A DNA stretch of 64,000 bases, taken from NCBI GenBank assembly GCA_958295465.1, contig OY282353.1, forward strand, positions 4,207,001-4,271,000. Direction: 5' to 3'. The notes under the pieces are model-generated. The model ran no database searches. It was not told the DNA's origin and worked only from the letters and a program-made list of their open reading frames with translations. The number at the start of each line of letters is the position of its first letter. The stretch's first letter is position 1. A program made the translations under genes and the position numbers. Positions 35,680 to 45,180 of this stretch are shown here, piece by piece. The stretch comes from an uncultured Gammaproteobacteria bacterium. GTDB taxonomy: Bacteria > Pseudomonadota > Gammaproteobacteria > HK1.

Positions 35680-36126
35680 TCAGATCAACCCGAACACTCG
35701 AAGGCCGATGGCGAACAGGAACGCGGCGATCAAGCCGACCGTCCATCGGATCGTCCCGAGCTCGGAGCGCACGCCGGCGATCTCTGCCTTCGTGGCGGCC
35801 CGGAACTCGGCAAGCTCGTTTTTCGTGGCGAGCGGTTCGACGGCGGCGTGAAGGTTCGCCTGCATGTCTGCCCGAAGCTCGGCGAGGTCGGCGCGGAGCT
35901 CTGCGAGGTCCGCCTTCGTCGCTAGAGCTTCCCGCTCGGCGGCGGTGGCGGTGCGGACCGTGCCGGCGATGGCTTCGGCTTGTCGGCGCTCGATGCCGGC
36001 CGCTTCAAGGTCGCGTGCGGCGGTGAGGGTGTCGAAAGCGGTCGCGAGCAAGGCGTTTTCTCCGGTGACCGTGCGACGGGCAGGATAACCGTCGTTGCGC
36101 CATCGTGCTACTCGACCATGCGGCAT
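35680..36126 (-). CDS. DUF1640-like coiled-coil membrane-anchored protein
   Basis: About 148 residues from ATG 36126; a shorter start near VTGENALL is possible. TAFDTLTAARDLEAAGIERRQAEAIA is the usual DUF1640 opening, followed by heptad-rich ALATKADLAELRADLAELRA and a C-terminal membrane helix (VGLIAAFLFAIGLRVFGLI). Function unknown; such proteins occur in phage and repeat-rich regions. It lies within an inverted-repeat pair. An unrelated but similarly built small protein is at 27103-27378. Confidence 0.65.
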   Translation of the reverse strand: MPHGRVARWRNDGYPARRTVTGENALLATAFDTLTAARDLEAAGIERRQAEAIAGTVRTATAAEREALATKADLAELRADLAELRADMQANLHAAVEPLATKNELAEFRAATKAEIAGVRSELGTIRWTVGLIAAFLFAIGLRVFGLI

Positions 36127-36483
36127 CCCCGATGGCGGGCGCTGTGGGTCCCGTGCTGTTACCCGCCGTTGCGCGGCCGGTGCCGGTACGCAGTGCTCGA
36201 CGACGTCGGGCACGCGGGGGAACGCGCGACGTGCCATCAGGCGCGACGTTCCGCCCCGCACTGGTAGGACTTCGGGGGGCCCGTGGCTGAGAACGGCGTG
36301 TAGACGCCAATCCTGCGAAGTAGCGCGGAGGATGCGCGCGGGCAGGCGCGAGGCAAGGGCCGGAGGCGGTGATGGAGCGGGCTCGATGAGGCGCATCGTG
36401 AACCGCGCGGCGCTGGTCGTGGCCGTGGCGCTGGCGTTGCAGGTCGTGGGGTGGGCGCTGGCCAGCTTCCTTCACGCTACGGG

Positions 36484-36627
36484 ATGGTGTTGGACGCTAA
36501 ACCCTGCGCCTGCGGTGCGCCGGCGACGCCGGGATTCTCCGGCTGCGCCCGCTGCCGTGGCTTCGGCGCGGTCATGGTCGCGGTCGCGCTTCTGGGGCTG
36601 GCGGTTGCCGGGCTGTTGCTGATGTAG
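36484..36627 (+). CDS. Small zinc-ribbon plus membrane-helix protein
   Basis: 47 residues: CACG and CARC pairs (Cys8/Cys10, Cys21/Cys24) form a possible zinc ribbon, then a hydrophobic helix AVMVAVALLGLAVAGLLLM. Another frame from ATG 36386 encodes a hydrophobic segment (ALVVAVALALQVVGWALASFL) that overlaps it and could be a separate small protein. Low certainty; no ribosome site is clear. Its 3' half forms the right arm of the inverted repeat. Confidence 0.35.
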   Translation: MVLDAKPCACGAPATPGFSGCARCRGFGAVMVAVALLGLAVAGLLLM

Positions 36628-36817
36628 CGCCCTGGCTTCCTGCCGAACGCTTAGCGGATGGTTCTCGGACGGTGACGATGAGGCGTGCCCTGCCGTGCCC
36701 TCGGTGCTACAGGTGGCGGCGCATCCGGGATGGTGACGCCCAGCTCCTGCCCGATCGCTTCCTTGCGGCGGGGTGGCCAAGCCCGCGCCAGTCCTATCTT
36801 CAATGAGGGTGGCCGAG

Positions 36818-36905
36818 ATGGCTGCTATAGTTCCCGGCACCGCCCGTGCATGGTTGGGTCAACGCCCCGGGCCTTTCGACCAGACACTTATCGGAGAACG
36901 TGATC
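36818..36905 (+). promoter_or_regulatory. Conserved leader of precursor 4
   Basis: TATAGT at 36826-36831, then the same 5' UTR as module 1 (CGACCAGACACTTATCGG, GTGATC) leading to the ATG. The match to 30245-30334 spans nearly 90 bases. Confidence 0.55.
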
Positions 36906-37089
36906 ATGGCTGACGAAACCCATCAGCCCCCCCCCCCCCCCCCCCGAGACCGGGCTGACCGACACGCCCAGAAAGCCGTGGGCCAAGCCGACCGTCCGGG
37001 TCATCGGAGAGACGATTCACGATACCCAAGCCGCCTCCGATCCAAACGCCGCGGAGCAAGGTAATGACATTTACACTCCCGAGAGCTGA
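36906..37089 (+). pseudogene. Lasso-like RiPP precursor 4, out of frame (phase-off)
   Basis: MADETHQ, then a run of 19 C (36927-36945), one more than fits the frame (184 bases start to stop). In the corrected frame it encodes ETGLTDTPRKPWAKPT, VRVIGETIHDTQ and the core AASDPNAAEQGNDIYTPES; Thr is at -2, Ala is residue 1 and Glu9 could close a 9-residue ring. Loss of one C would switch it on. It is paired with a broken cyclase copy downstream on the opposite strand. Confidence 0.65.
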
Positions 37090-37209
37090 TCCTCCCGTCG
37101 TCGCAGGTAGAGACACGGCTCCCTGACCGGCCGCGGCCCGGAGCGCGCGATCGGAACCCGCTGACTTGGCCGGAAGCCTCGCCGAACGGCAGCGGCGTAC
37201 CGCAACCGC

Positions 37210-37488
37210 TCACCAATCGAGAAACTGCAGGGCGTTGCAAAGCGAAGTGTTCTGCCGGCCGGCCCGCACCCGGTCCGCATCCAGGCTGTCCAGCAGACGC
37301 GCCACGTCCACGTAGCACGCCCGCGACGGCGGCGATGCTCGGGCGGCAAGATCCTCCCCTATGGCCGACAGCGCCCGGGTGAGAACATCGCGCAACGGCT
37401 CGTACCGGGCCGGATCATCCTTGACCAGATGCCGGCAGACCTCCGGCGGCAGCACCGCACTTAGCGCGTGGCGCATCAGCCACCGGCT
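37210..37488 (-). pseudogene. Lasso cyclase copy 2, C-terminal fragment
   Basis: About 92 codons nearly identical to the end of the intact cyclase (SRWLMRHALSAVLPPEVC, KDDPARYEPLRDV, RACYVDVARLLDSLDADR, NALQFLDW). The match ends abruptly at about 37488, where the ankyrin gene begins. The N-terminal part of the same copy is at 38265-38520. Confidence 0.88.
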
Positions 37489-37490
37489 CC

Positions 37491-37949
37491 CTATGTGCTC
37501 TTGGCGCCTGCCTCGGCCGTTTTGCTGCCCGAGAACGACTCGATTACAACCGCGCATGTTACTGACCCGTTCAACATCGCGAGGTCATACGCGGTCCACC
37601 CACCTTCCGTTGTTCGGATGCTCGGATCAGCTCCGTGCTCGAGCAGTGCCATGCACACTTCTGTGAGTCCTTTCACGGCTGCCCGGTGCAGTGCCGTTTG
37701 TCCTTTCCAGTCCCCTTCTTCCCGCCAGTTGGGGTTTGCCCCTGCCTCAAGGAGAACTTGTATGCATGCAACGTCGCTCTCTTTTGCCACAGCGATGAAT
37801 AGTGGGGGGACTCCCCATCCATCCACCTCGTTCGGATCGGACCCCAGCGCGAGTAGCTTCCGGCACTTCTCGGTGTCTCCCTCATGTGCTGCGAGGCAGA
37901 GGTGCCCTTTCCCTGCTACCAGCCGTGCGAGGTGTTTCAGCATCCCCAT
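37491..37949 (-). CDS. Ankyrin-repeat protein
   Basis: 152 residues with three to four ankyrin repeats (CLAAHEGDTEKCRKLLALGS, PLFIAVAKESDVACIQVLLE, ALHRAAVKGLTEVCMALLEHG, TAYDLAMLNGSVTCAVVI). No signal peptide. AGGAG lies 9 bases upstream of ATG 37949. It replaces the middle of a lasso cyclase copy. Its base composition (about 57% GC) is lower than the neighbours, a sign of recent transfer. Role could be protein binding or host interaction; unknown. Confidence 0.8.
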   Translation of the reverse strand: MGMLKHLARLVAGKGHLCLAAHEGDTEKCRKLLALGSDPNEVDGWGVPPLFIAVAKESDVACIQVLLEAGANPNWREEGDWKGQTALHRAAVKGLTEVCMALLEHGADPSIRTTEGGWTAYDLAMLNGSVTCAVVIESFSGSKTAEAGAKST

Positions 37950-38264
37950 GATGAGTTACTCCTGTCCGTTCGTATGTGATCCCCTCTACGTCGGGGTCAT
38001 TCTTCGCACAGCATACTCGCGCCGCGGTCCCCCCTTCGTGTGTGTTGTGTGTGTTGCACCGCAAATTTCGGTAGCTACCGCTCTCCCTTTCGGCTCGCCC
38101 GGACAAGGGTCGAGGGGCCAACGGCACCCTCGTCCGCGGTCTGGCGGTCCAGCTTGTACGCGCCACGTTTTGGTATCTCGCCTGTCTCGTCGTGTCCGCC
38201 TGGGCGCATTCCTGCCTCCGGTGCGGCCGGACGGACCATCAGGCAGCCAGCCCAGAAAACGCGC
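37950..38264. other. Part of the insert between cyclase fragments
   Basis: 315 bases of lower GC with a GTGTGTTGTGTGTGTTGC run. One minus-strand frame (38075-38239, 54 residues, ETGEIPKRGAYKLDRQTADE) may be a small gene, but it lacks a ribosome site and I do not recognise it. Confidence 0.35.
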
Positions 38265-38520
38265 CGGGAGGCACGCCGAGCGCGCCGCAGAGCGCGTCGC
38301 GGTCGTCGAGCCGGGCGTCCGCGGCCACCGCGAGGCCGGGCTCGACGCACAGCGGCGGATCGGCGCCCTCGTCCGATGGCCCGCGCCGGCCACCGAAGAC
38401 GACGGGGCCGTCCGACCACTCGTCGGCGTGCGCTCCGTAGCCGGCGAGCGCCGCCAGGACGGCGGCCATGCCCTTCGCCTCGCCCGGCGCTTCCCGAAGG
38501 AGTCCGCAGACCGCGTTCAT
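38265..38520 (-). pseudogene. Lasso cyclase copy 2, N-terminal fragment
   Basis: The first 85 codons of a second cyclase (MNAVCGLLREAPGEAKGMAA, then GYGAHADEW, ADARLDDRDALCGALGVPP) about 95% identical to the intact gene, and the same upstream sequence (TTCACAATTCGTTCCCG). The match stops at about 38265. Confidence 0.88.
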
Positions 38521-38669
38521 CGGGAACGAATTGTGAACGATCGCATGACCGCGGGCACGCCTTGAGCTTCGACGAAACGCATGCGGCGCCGATACGTCCG
38601 CCGTGACGACAATCCTCCGGATCGGGCCGGCTTGCCACGACACGATCGCCGGAGACCCTCCACGGCGCC

Positions 38670-38675
38670 TATAAT
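38670..38675 (+). promoter_or_regulatory. Possible -10 element of argA
   Basis: TATAAT, 33 bases before the GTG start; no matching -35 at the right distance. Confidence 0.35.
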
Positions 38676-38707
38676 TACCCAATCCTCCGGACGTACGTGA
38701 AGGCGCG

Positions 38708-40051
38708 GTGAGCGATTCCAGCCCGGCAGGCGGCGCGGTGGGCTTCGTCGAGTGGTTCCGCCGCGCCGCGCCCTACATCGGCGCCCACCGCGGGCGGACC
38801 TTCGTCATCGAGATCGGCGGGGAATCGATCGACGATCCCCGGCTTCACGGCGCCGTCCACGATCTCGCGCTGCTGCGCAGCCTGGGGATGGATCTCGTGG
38901 TCGTCCACGGCGCCCGGCCGTGGATCGAGCGGCGCATCGAGGCCCAGGGCCTCGCGCCACGCCACGCCGGAGGCGTGCCCGTCACCGACGCCGGCGCCCT
39001 CGGCGCGGTCAAGGAGGCGATCGGCGCGGCGCACGTCGAGCTCGAAGCGCTGCTCTCGATGGGGGTGGCGAACTCCCCGATGGCCGGCGCGAGGGTACGG
39101 GTCGCTTCCGGCAATTTCGTGACCGCACGGCCGATCGGGATCCGGGACGGGGTGGACTTCGAGCACACCGGCGAAGTGAGGCGCATCGACGTCGAGGCGA
39201 TCCGGCAACGCCTCGCCGGCGGCGCCATCGTGCTCGTCTCCCCTCTCGGCTACTCCCCCACCGGTGAGGTCTTCCACCTGCGAGCCGGGGAGGTGGCGAC
39301 GGCGATCGCGGCCGAGATGCGCGCCGCGAAGCTCGTATTCCTCTGCGACCGGCCCGGGGTGCTCGACCCGGGGGGAACGCTCGTACGCGAGCTCACCTTC
39401 GAGGAGGCGAAGGCCCTCGCCGCCGATCTCCGCCGCGCCGGAGACGGCCGCGACGACGATCTCGGGAGCCGGCTCGAGCTGTCGATCCACGCCTGCCGCA
39501 ACGGGGTCAGCCGGGTCCACGTCATCGACCGGCGGATCGACGGAGCCCTGCTGCTGGAGCTGTTCTCCCGCGACGGCATCGGCACCATGATCAACGCCGA
39601 CGCCTACGATTCGATCCGGCGCGCGACCATCGACGACGTGGGAGGCATCCTGGAGCTGATCCGCCCGCTGGAGGAATCCGGCGCCCTGGTGCGCCGCTCC
39701 CGCGAGAAGCTGGAGACGGAGATCTCCCACTTCAGCGTCGTCGAGCGCGACGGCGCGGTGGTCGCGTGCGCCGCGATGTACCCCTACCCGGAGGACCGGC
39801 TCGCCGAGCTCGCCTGCCTCGCCGTGGACGGCGCGTACCGCGGCGGGCAGTACGGCGAACGGCTGCTCGATCTCGTCGAACGCGAGGCCCGGGCGGCCGG
39901 GGCGGAACGGCTCTTCGTGCTGACGACCCAGGCGTCGCACTGGTTCAGGGAGCGTGGCTTCGTCGAGGCCGGCCACTCGGCCCTGCCGCGCGAGCGGCGG
40001 GACCTCTACAACTTCCAGCGCCGTTCCCGAATACTCGTCCGAGCGTTGTAG
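38708..40051 (+). CDS. argA: N-acetylglutamate synthase
   Basis: A 447-residue two-domain ArgA, first step of arginine synthesis (acetyl-CoA + glutamate). Residues 1-290 form the amino-acid-kinase domain (FVIEIGGESID, VVVHGARPWIERR) and 300-447 the GNAT acetyltransferase domain (AELACLAVDGAYRGGQYGERLL, RERGFVEAG). GTG 38708 is preceded by AAGG. Feedback inhibition by arginine is usual for this family. Ends 110 bases from the convergent pyrF. Confidence 0.93.
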   Translation: MSDSSPAGGAVGFVEWFRRAAPYIGAHRGRTFVIEIGGESIDDPRLHGAVHDLALLRSLGMDLVVVHGARPWIERRIEAQGLAPRHAGGVPVTDAGALGAVKEAIGAAHVELEALLSMGVANSPMAGARVRVASGNFVTARPIGIRDGVDFEHTGEVRRIDVEAIRQRLAGGAIVLVSPLGYSPTGEVFHLRAGEVATAIAAEMRAAKLVFLCDRPGVLDPGGTLVRELTFEEAKALAADLRRAGDGRDDDLGSRLELSIHACRNGVSRVHVIDRRIDGALLLELFSRDGIGTMINADAYDSIRRATIDDVGGILELIRPLEESGALVRRSREKLETEISHFSVVERDGAVVACAAMYPYPEDRLAELACLAVDGAYRGGQYGERLLDLVEREARAAGAERLFVLTTQASHWFRERGFVEAGHSALPRERRDLYNFQRRSRILVRAL

Positions 40052-40161
40052 ACGCCGCACGGATGCGGGGGCGCGGGGATGCGGGGGGCGCGGGAGACGG
40101 CCGCCTCCCACGGACCTGCTTTCCGTTTCTTCGCGGGCGCCGTGCAGGCGCCGGAGTCCGA

Positions 40162-40890
40162 TCAGTCGTCGGCCGCTGCGACATCGCGCTCGATTGCGTC
40201 GAGCACGGCAAGCGGATCCCGCGCCCTGGTGACCGGCCGGCCGACGACGAGATAGTCCGCGCCGGCGCGAACCGCATCCCCGGGGGCCGTGACCCGGCGT
40301 TGATCGTCCGTGCCGCCCTTGAACCTGATCCCCGGGGTAACCCGGAGGAAGCCGGCATCGAGACGGTCGCGCAGATGCCCGAGGTCCGCGGCCGAGCACA
40401 CGATCCCGTCGAGGCCGCAGTCGTACGAGAGCCGCGCGAGCGAGCACACCTGGTCGGACAACGCGATGGTGACACCGATCTCCAGGAGATCGCCGCGACC
40501 CATGCTGGTCGGTACCGTCACCGCGATGACCAGCGGCCGGCCGTCACCGCCGCCTGCCGCCTCACGGGCCGCTTCCATCATGCGCCTCCCGCCGCCCGCG
40601 TGGACGTTTACCATCCATACGCCGTGCGAGGCGGCGGCCCGGCACGCACCGGCGACGGTGTTCGGGATATCGTGAAGTTTGAGATCGAGGAAGGTGTCGA
40701 AACCGAGCCGGTGCAGGCCCTCCAGGATCGCGGGACCGGCCGCGGTGAACAGCTCCATGCCGACCTTGACCCGGCATCGCATCGGATCGATCCGCATGGC
40801 CATCGCCAGCGCCTCGCCCGCCGACGGGAAGTCGAGCGCGATCACGATCCGAGGACCGCCCGCCCGGGCCTCGCTACGCCCCAACGTCAC
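40162..40890 (-). CDS. pyrF: Orotidine 5'-phosphate decarboxylase
   Basis: A 242-residue group I OMP decarboxylase, last step of UMP synthesis. Signature [13 protein letters not shown] with the catalytic Lys/Asp set, and TPGIRFKG with [11 protein letters not shown] for phosphate binding. It overlaps lapB by four bases, as in many gammaproteobacteria where lapB-pyrF form one unit. Confidence 0.95.
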   Translation of the reverse strand: MTLGRSEARAGGPRIVIALDFPSAGEALAMAMRIDPMRCRVKVGMELFTAAGPAILEGLHRLGFDTFLDLKLHDIPNTVAGACRAAASHGVWMVNVHAGGGRRMMEAAREAAGGGDGRPLVIAVTVPTSMGRGDLLEIGVTIALSDQVCSLARLSYDCGLDGIVCSAADLGHLRDRLDAGFLRVTPGIRFKGGTDDQRRVTAPGDAVRAGADYLVVGRPVTRARDPLAVLDAIERDVAAADD

Positions 40891-42080
40891 TCTCCTTCAA
40901 CGCCCTGGATGGGTCTGATCGAGGTCCAGTGCTTGCAGCCCGGGCACTGCCAGTGCAGCGACTTCGCGGGGAACCCGCAGTGACGGCACTTGTAGACCGG
41001 GCGCTCGAACAACAGCTCCGAGGTCAGCCCCTTCAGGATATCGAGATGCCCGCCCATTTCGCCGGTATCGGACCGGTCCTCGATCTCCAGGTCGAGCAAA
41101 CGATCGAGACTGCGCACCGACGCGCGCTGGCGCAGCCGATCGGTGATGAAGCGAATCGCCTCGCGACGACCGTCGCACTCACGCTTGATGTCCGCCAGCG
41201 CCAGAGCCAGGCTGCTCCAGCCGTAGCGTCTCAACAGCTTCGAGAGGTAGTCGTCGAGCGCGCCGATTCGGTCCAGGGCATGGAACGAACGATACAGCCG
41301 GCCGACCGCCTCGGGCAGGTAGTCGGGATCCTGCTCCTCTATCCGCTGCAGTGAGTGAATCGCCCGTTCATGCTCTCCGCGTTCGGCATGGATGTCCGCT
41401 TCGAGCAGGCTTGCCCGCACGCACGCGGCGTGTATGTTGCGCGCTTGCTGGGCGTACTTGAGCGCACGCTCCAGATCGCCTTCGGCGCAGTGCTGGCCGG
41501 CCTGCTCGCAGCAGTAGTGCGCGATGATCCATCCGAGCTGGTTCCCGGTCGCCTGCTCGAGCTTGCGCGCGCTCGCGATCGCCTTCGGCCAGTCCTTCTC
41601 CCGCTCATAGATGTCGACAAGCTGGCGTAACGCCTGCATGCGATAGTCCGCGTCCACCGCAATCTCGCTGAAGAGGTCCTCGGCACGGTCGAGCACACCG
41701 GCGCTCATGTAATCCTGTCCGAGCTCGAGGAGCGCCTCGGTGCGTTGCGAGGTACTCAGGGACTCACGGGCGATGAGATTCTGGTGAATACGGATGGCAC
41801 GGTCCACGTCGCCACGGCGACGGTACAGGTTCCCGAGCGCGAGATGCGTCTCCACCGTGTCGCTGTCGACTTCGATGAGCTTGATGAAGACTTCGATCGC
41901 CTTGTCCGGCTGCTCGTTGAGAAGGTAGTTGATGCCCTGGAAGTAGTCGGATCGGAAACCGCCGCTCTCGCGCTCCCGGGTCGCCCGGCGCGTGGCGTTG
42001 CGTGCCGCCCACCAGCCGGTACCCGCTGCCACCGGCAACAGCAGCCACAACGCCTCGAGCCCGATGAGCGACTCGATCAT
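40887..42080 (-). CDS. lapB: Lipopolysaccharide assembly protein B
   Basis: 397 residues: N-terminal membrane helix ([15 protein letters not shown]), TPR repeats through about 340, and a C-terminal rubredoxin-like Cys4 metal site (CRHCGF...CPGCKHW). In E. coli LapB (YciM) works with FtsH to control LpxC and so LPS level. The usual preceding gene lapA is absent here: ihfB follows directly upstream with 129 bases between. Confidence 0.93.
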   Translation of the reverse strand: MIESLIGLEALWLLLPVAAGTGWWAARNATRRATRERESGGFRSDYFQGINYLLNEQPDKAIEVFIKLIEVDSDTVETHLALGNLYRRRGDVDRAIRIHQNLIARESLSTSQRTEALLELGQDYMSAGVLDRAEDLFSEIAVDADYRMQALRQLVDIYEREKDWPKAIASARKLEQATGNQLGWIIAHYCCEQAGQHCAEGDLERALKYAQQARNIHAACVRASLLEADIHAERGEHERAIHSLQRIEEQDPDYLPEAVGRLYRSFHALDRIGALDDYLSKLLRRYGWSSLALALADIKRECDGRREAIRFITDRLRQRASVRSLDRLLDLEIEDRSDTGEMGGHLDILKGLTSELLFERPVYKCRHCGFPAKSLHWQCPGCKHWTSIRPIQGVEGE

Positions 42081-42209
42081 CGCCGGGCGCGGCCCGCACC
42101 GGCAGGCGTCGCCGGGCGCGAGAATACGGCTGCCGTGCCGGCCGTCGTTGGTGTGCCCGCCAGGCGGGACGCATCCATCTGCGTATGCCGGCGACGGCCC
42201 GGTGGCCGA

Positions 42210-42551
42210 TCAGCCCGGCGTGACGTCGATGGCGGCGTCCGGATGCGACTCGGCCTCCCGCTCCGATGGAGCATTCCGATTGACGCGCTCGCGCAACTTC
42301 TTGCCCGGCTTGAAGTGGGGAACGTGCTTCGCGGGAAGAAACACCGGCGCACCGGTCTTGGGATTTCGGCCGACCCGCCCGGATCGGAAATGGAGGGAGA
42401 AGCTGCCGAAACCCCGGATCTCGATCCGGCCGCCACCCGCGAGACACTCCCCCATGTGCTCCAGAATCGTCTTGACGGCCAGCTCGACGTCATGGGGGAC
42501 GAGCTGGGATTGCTTGTATGCAATCCGTTCGATCAGTTCCGACTTCGTCAT
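42210..42551 (-). CDS. ihfB: Integration host factor subunit beta
   Basis: 113 residues: [14 protein letters not shown], then [20 protein letters not shown] (DNA-binding arm with the intercalating Pro in GRNPKTG) of the HU/IHF family. An acidic, Pro-containing tail of about 20 residues follows the normal ~94-residue domain. Lies downstream of rpsA as in most gammaproteobacteria. Partner IhfA is outside the window. Confidence 0.93.
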   Translation of the reverse strand: MTKSELIERIAYKQSQLVPHDVELAVKTILEHMGECLAGGGRIEIRGFGSFSLHFRSGRVGRNPKTGAPVFLPAKHVPHFKPGKKLRERVNRNAPSEREAESHPDAAIDVTPG

Positions 42552-42686
42552 CTCCTCGTTCTCCCATCATCCGGCGCGAAGTCACGACGGTCCGGCGCTC
42601 CTCGGTCTTCAAGGGATGGTGAAACGGTTGACGACGCAACGCCGGGGGGTGCTCTCCGGCGCCCCCTCCCGTCTGTCGATTCCCGT

Positions 42687-44378
42687 TCAGTCGTCCTGCG
42701 CATCCTCCGCGCGGCTACCGCTCATCTGCTCCTTGATGAGGTCGCCGAGGGTCGTGGCGCCGGACGGAACGCTCGTGGCGTATTCCTGTATCGCCTGCGC
42801 TTCCTCGTCGCTCTCCTTCGCCTTGATCGAAAGGGAAGGTATGCGCTTCTTTCTGTCGACGCCCACGAACTTCGCCTCGATCTCGTCACCGACCTTCAGG
42901 ACGGTGCGGACGTCGTCGGCCCGATCGCGCGCAATCTCCGACGTGCGGAGATAGCCTTCGACGCCCTCTGCGAGCTCCACCAGCGCACCCTTGGCGTCGA
43001 CCTCGATCACCCGGCCGCGAACGATCGCCCCCTTGGGATTCCGGGCCAGGAAGCTGGAGAACGGGTCCTTGTCGAGTTGCTTGACACCGAGCGAGATCCG
43101 CTCACGCTCCGCATCCACGCTGAGCACCACGGTCCGGAGCTCGTCTCCCTTCCGGTAGCGCCGGATGGTCTCCTCCCCCGGCTCGTTCCAGGAGAGGTCG
43201 GACAGGTGCACGAGGCCGTCGATTCCGCCGTCGAGTCCTACGAAGACCCCGAAATCGGTGATCGACTTGATGGCGCCGGTCACGTGATCGCCCTTCTTGT
43301 AGTTCGCCGCGAAGTCTTCCCAGGGGTTCGGTGTGCACTGCTTGATGCCGAGCGAGATCCGGCGGCGGTCCTCGTCGATGTCGAGCACTACGACCTCGAT
43401 CTCGTCGCTGAGCTGCACGACCTTGTTCGGGTGGATGTTCTTGTTCGTCCAGTCCATCTCCGAGACGTGGACCAGCCCCTCCACGCCCTCTTCGATCTCG
43501 ACGAAGCAGCCGTAGTCGGCGATGTTCGTCACCCGTCCGAACAACCGCGTGCTCTCCGGATAGCGCCGGGAGATGTCCACCCATGGATCGGCGCCGAGCT
43601 GCTTCAGCCCGAGCGACACGCGCGAACGCTCACGATCGAATCTGAGCACCTTGACCTCGATCTCGTCGCCGACGTTGACGACTTCGGTCGGGTGCCTGAC
43701 CCGCTTCCACGCCATATCGGTGATGTGCAGGAGGCCGTCGATCCCGCCGAGGTCCACGAATGCGCCGTAGTCGGTCAGGTTCTTGACCACGCCGGGCAGC
43801 ACCGCCCCTTCCTGGAGACTCTCGAGCAACGCTTCGCGCTCGGCGGAGTTCTCCTGCTCGACCACCGCCCGCCGCGAGACGACGACGTTGTTGCGGCGGC
43901 GATCGAGCTTGATCACCTTGAACTCCAAAGGCTTGCCTTCGAGGTAGGAGGTATCGCGCACCGGACGCACGTCGACCAGCGATCCGGGCAGGAACGCCCG
44001 GATGTCGTTGATATCGACGGTGAATCCACCCTTGACCTTGCCGTTGATGACCCCGGTCACGGCTTCCTCGCCTTCGAACGCGGCCTCTAGCTGACCCCAC
44101 GCCTTGGCTCTCTTCGCCTTCTCTCGCGAGAGCCTGGTGGAGCCGAACCCGTCTTCCACCGTGTCGAGCGCTACCTCGACACGGTCGCCGACCGCGACCT
44201 CCATCTCGCCGTTCTCGTTTCTGAACTGATCGACCGGGATGGTCGATTCGGATTTCAGACCCGCGTGGACCGTGACGTATTCGGACCCGACCGCCAGCAC
44301 CATCCCCTCGATGATGACTCCCGGCCGCATCTTCTTCTCGACTTCACTCTGCTCGAGCAGATCCGCAAAGCTTTCCAT
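42687..44378 (-). CDS. rpsA: Ribosomal protein S1
   Basis: 563 residues with six S1/OB repeats (each with the G-x-V-x...YGAFVDLGG type motif at about 20-90, 105-170, 190-260, 275-345, 362-432 and 449-518). Brings mRNA to the 30S subunit. ATG 44378 ([14 protein letters not shown]) is the family start; the extra codons to 44399 are not. Between cmk and ihfB in the conserved order. Confidence 0.96.
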   Translation of the reverse strand: MESFADLLEQSEVEKKMRPGVIIEGMVLAVGSEYVTVHAGLKSESTIPVDQFRNENGEMEVAVGDRVEVALDTVEDGFGSTRLSREKAKRAKAWGQLEAAFEGEEAVTGVINGKVKGGFTVDINDIRAFLPGSLVDVRPVRDTSYLEGKPLEFKVIKLDRRRNNVVVSRRAVVEQENSAEREALLESLQEGAVLPGVVKNLTDYGAFVDLGGIDGLLHITDMAWKRVRHPTEVVNVGDEIEVKVLRFDRERSRVSLGLKQLGADPWVDISRRYPESTRLFGRVTNIADYGCFVEIEEGVEGLVHVSEMDWTNKNIHPNKVVQLSDEIEVVVLDIDEDRRRISLGIKQCTPNPWEDFAANYKKGDHVTGAIKSITDFGVFVGLDGGIDGLVHLSDLSWNEPGEETIRRYRKGDELRTVVLSVDAERERISLGVKQLDKDPFSSFLARNPKGAIVRGRVIEVDAKGALVELAEGVEGYLRTSEIARDRADDVRTVLKVGDEIEAKFVGVDRKKRIPSLSIKAKESDEEAQAIQEYATSVPSGATTLGDLIKEQMSGSRAEDAQDD

Positions 44379-44472
44379 ACCCGTAAGAGACTCTCCCACC
44401 CTCTCGTTCGTCGCCGAACCTCATGCCGTTCCGCGCGCCGGGGGCAATGCGCACGAAAGGCGTTCCCGATCT

Positions 44473-45180
44473 TCATTCATCGCGAGACACCACCGCCATC
44501 CGCAGCCGTGCGATTTCGAGCACTCGTGCCACCACGAAATCGACATCCAGCCCGGTCGTATCGACGACGACGGCATCCTCGGCCGGTTTCAGGGGAGCGA
44601 CCGCACGCTCGCGATCCCGTCTGTCGCGTTCGGCCAGTTCCCTGAAAAGGCGAGCGACACTAACATCGATACCTTTAGCCATCAATTGTTTATGCCGTCT
44701 CTCGACCCTCACCCCCGGGGCCGCGGTCAGAAACACCTTCACCGGCGCATCGGGAAAGACGACGCTCCCCATGTCCCGCCCGTCCGCGACCAGCCCCGGG
44801 GGACGGCGGAACCCTCGCTGCCGCACCAGCAACGCATCACGCACCTCGGGACAGGCGGAGACGTGCGAGGCGTCGTTTCCGCACTGCTCGGTGCGGATTT
44901 CGCGGGTGACGTCCACTCCGGCGAGCAGGGTGCGCACAGGATCCGTGGCGTCACCCGCGGCAAACGCGACGTCGAGGCGATCCGCCAGATGCGCAAGGGT
45001 CCCGGCGTCCTCGAAGGACGCTCCCCGCGCGCGAGCCGCCAGCGCGAGAACACGATAGAGGGCGCCGCTGTCGAGGAGCAGGAACCCGAGCTCGGCGGCG
45101 ACGCGATGGGCCACGGTGCCCTTCCCGGAGCCGACCGGACCGTCGATCGCGATCACCGGAACATCCTCAGCCGCCGGCAT
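44473..45180 (-). CDS. cmk: Cytidylate kinase
   Basis: 235 residues. P-loop GPVGSGKGT (14-22), LLLDSGALYRVLAL, ADGRDMGSVVFPDA and ERRHKQL are standard. Phosphorylates CMP/dCMP. It overlaps the aroA stop by 14 bases, so the two are translationally coupled. Confidence 0.94.
   Translation of the reverse strand: MPAAEDVPVIAIDGPVGSGKGTVAHRVAAELGFLLLDSGALYRVLALAARARGASFEDAGTLAHLADRLDVAFAAGDATDPVRTLLAGVDVTREIRTEQCGNDASHVSACPEVRDALLVRQRGFRRPPGLVADGRDMGSVVFPDAPVKVFLTAAPGVRVERRHKQLMAKGIDVSVARLFRELAERDRRDRERAVAPLKPAEDAVVVDTTGLDVDFVVARVLEIARLRMAVVSRDE

Larger units (their letters stand above)
35501..36636. repeat. Inverted repeat pair (about 113 bp) bracketing a DUF1640-like gene
   Basis: 35501-35616 is the near-perfect reverse complement of 36523-36636 (one indel and about two mismatches). 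The arms include the 3' end of a small zinc-ribbon/TM gene at the right; the left arm is a frameshifted copy. The 906 bases between hold one minus-strand gene and its upstream region. Confidence 0.85.

Noticed and set aside
41745-44090. 781-codon open frame on the plus strand
   Set aside because: It is antisense to lapB, ihfB and rpsA, which have clear homology; composition is that of a GC-rich shadow frame.
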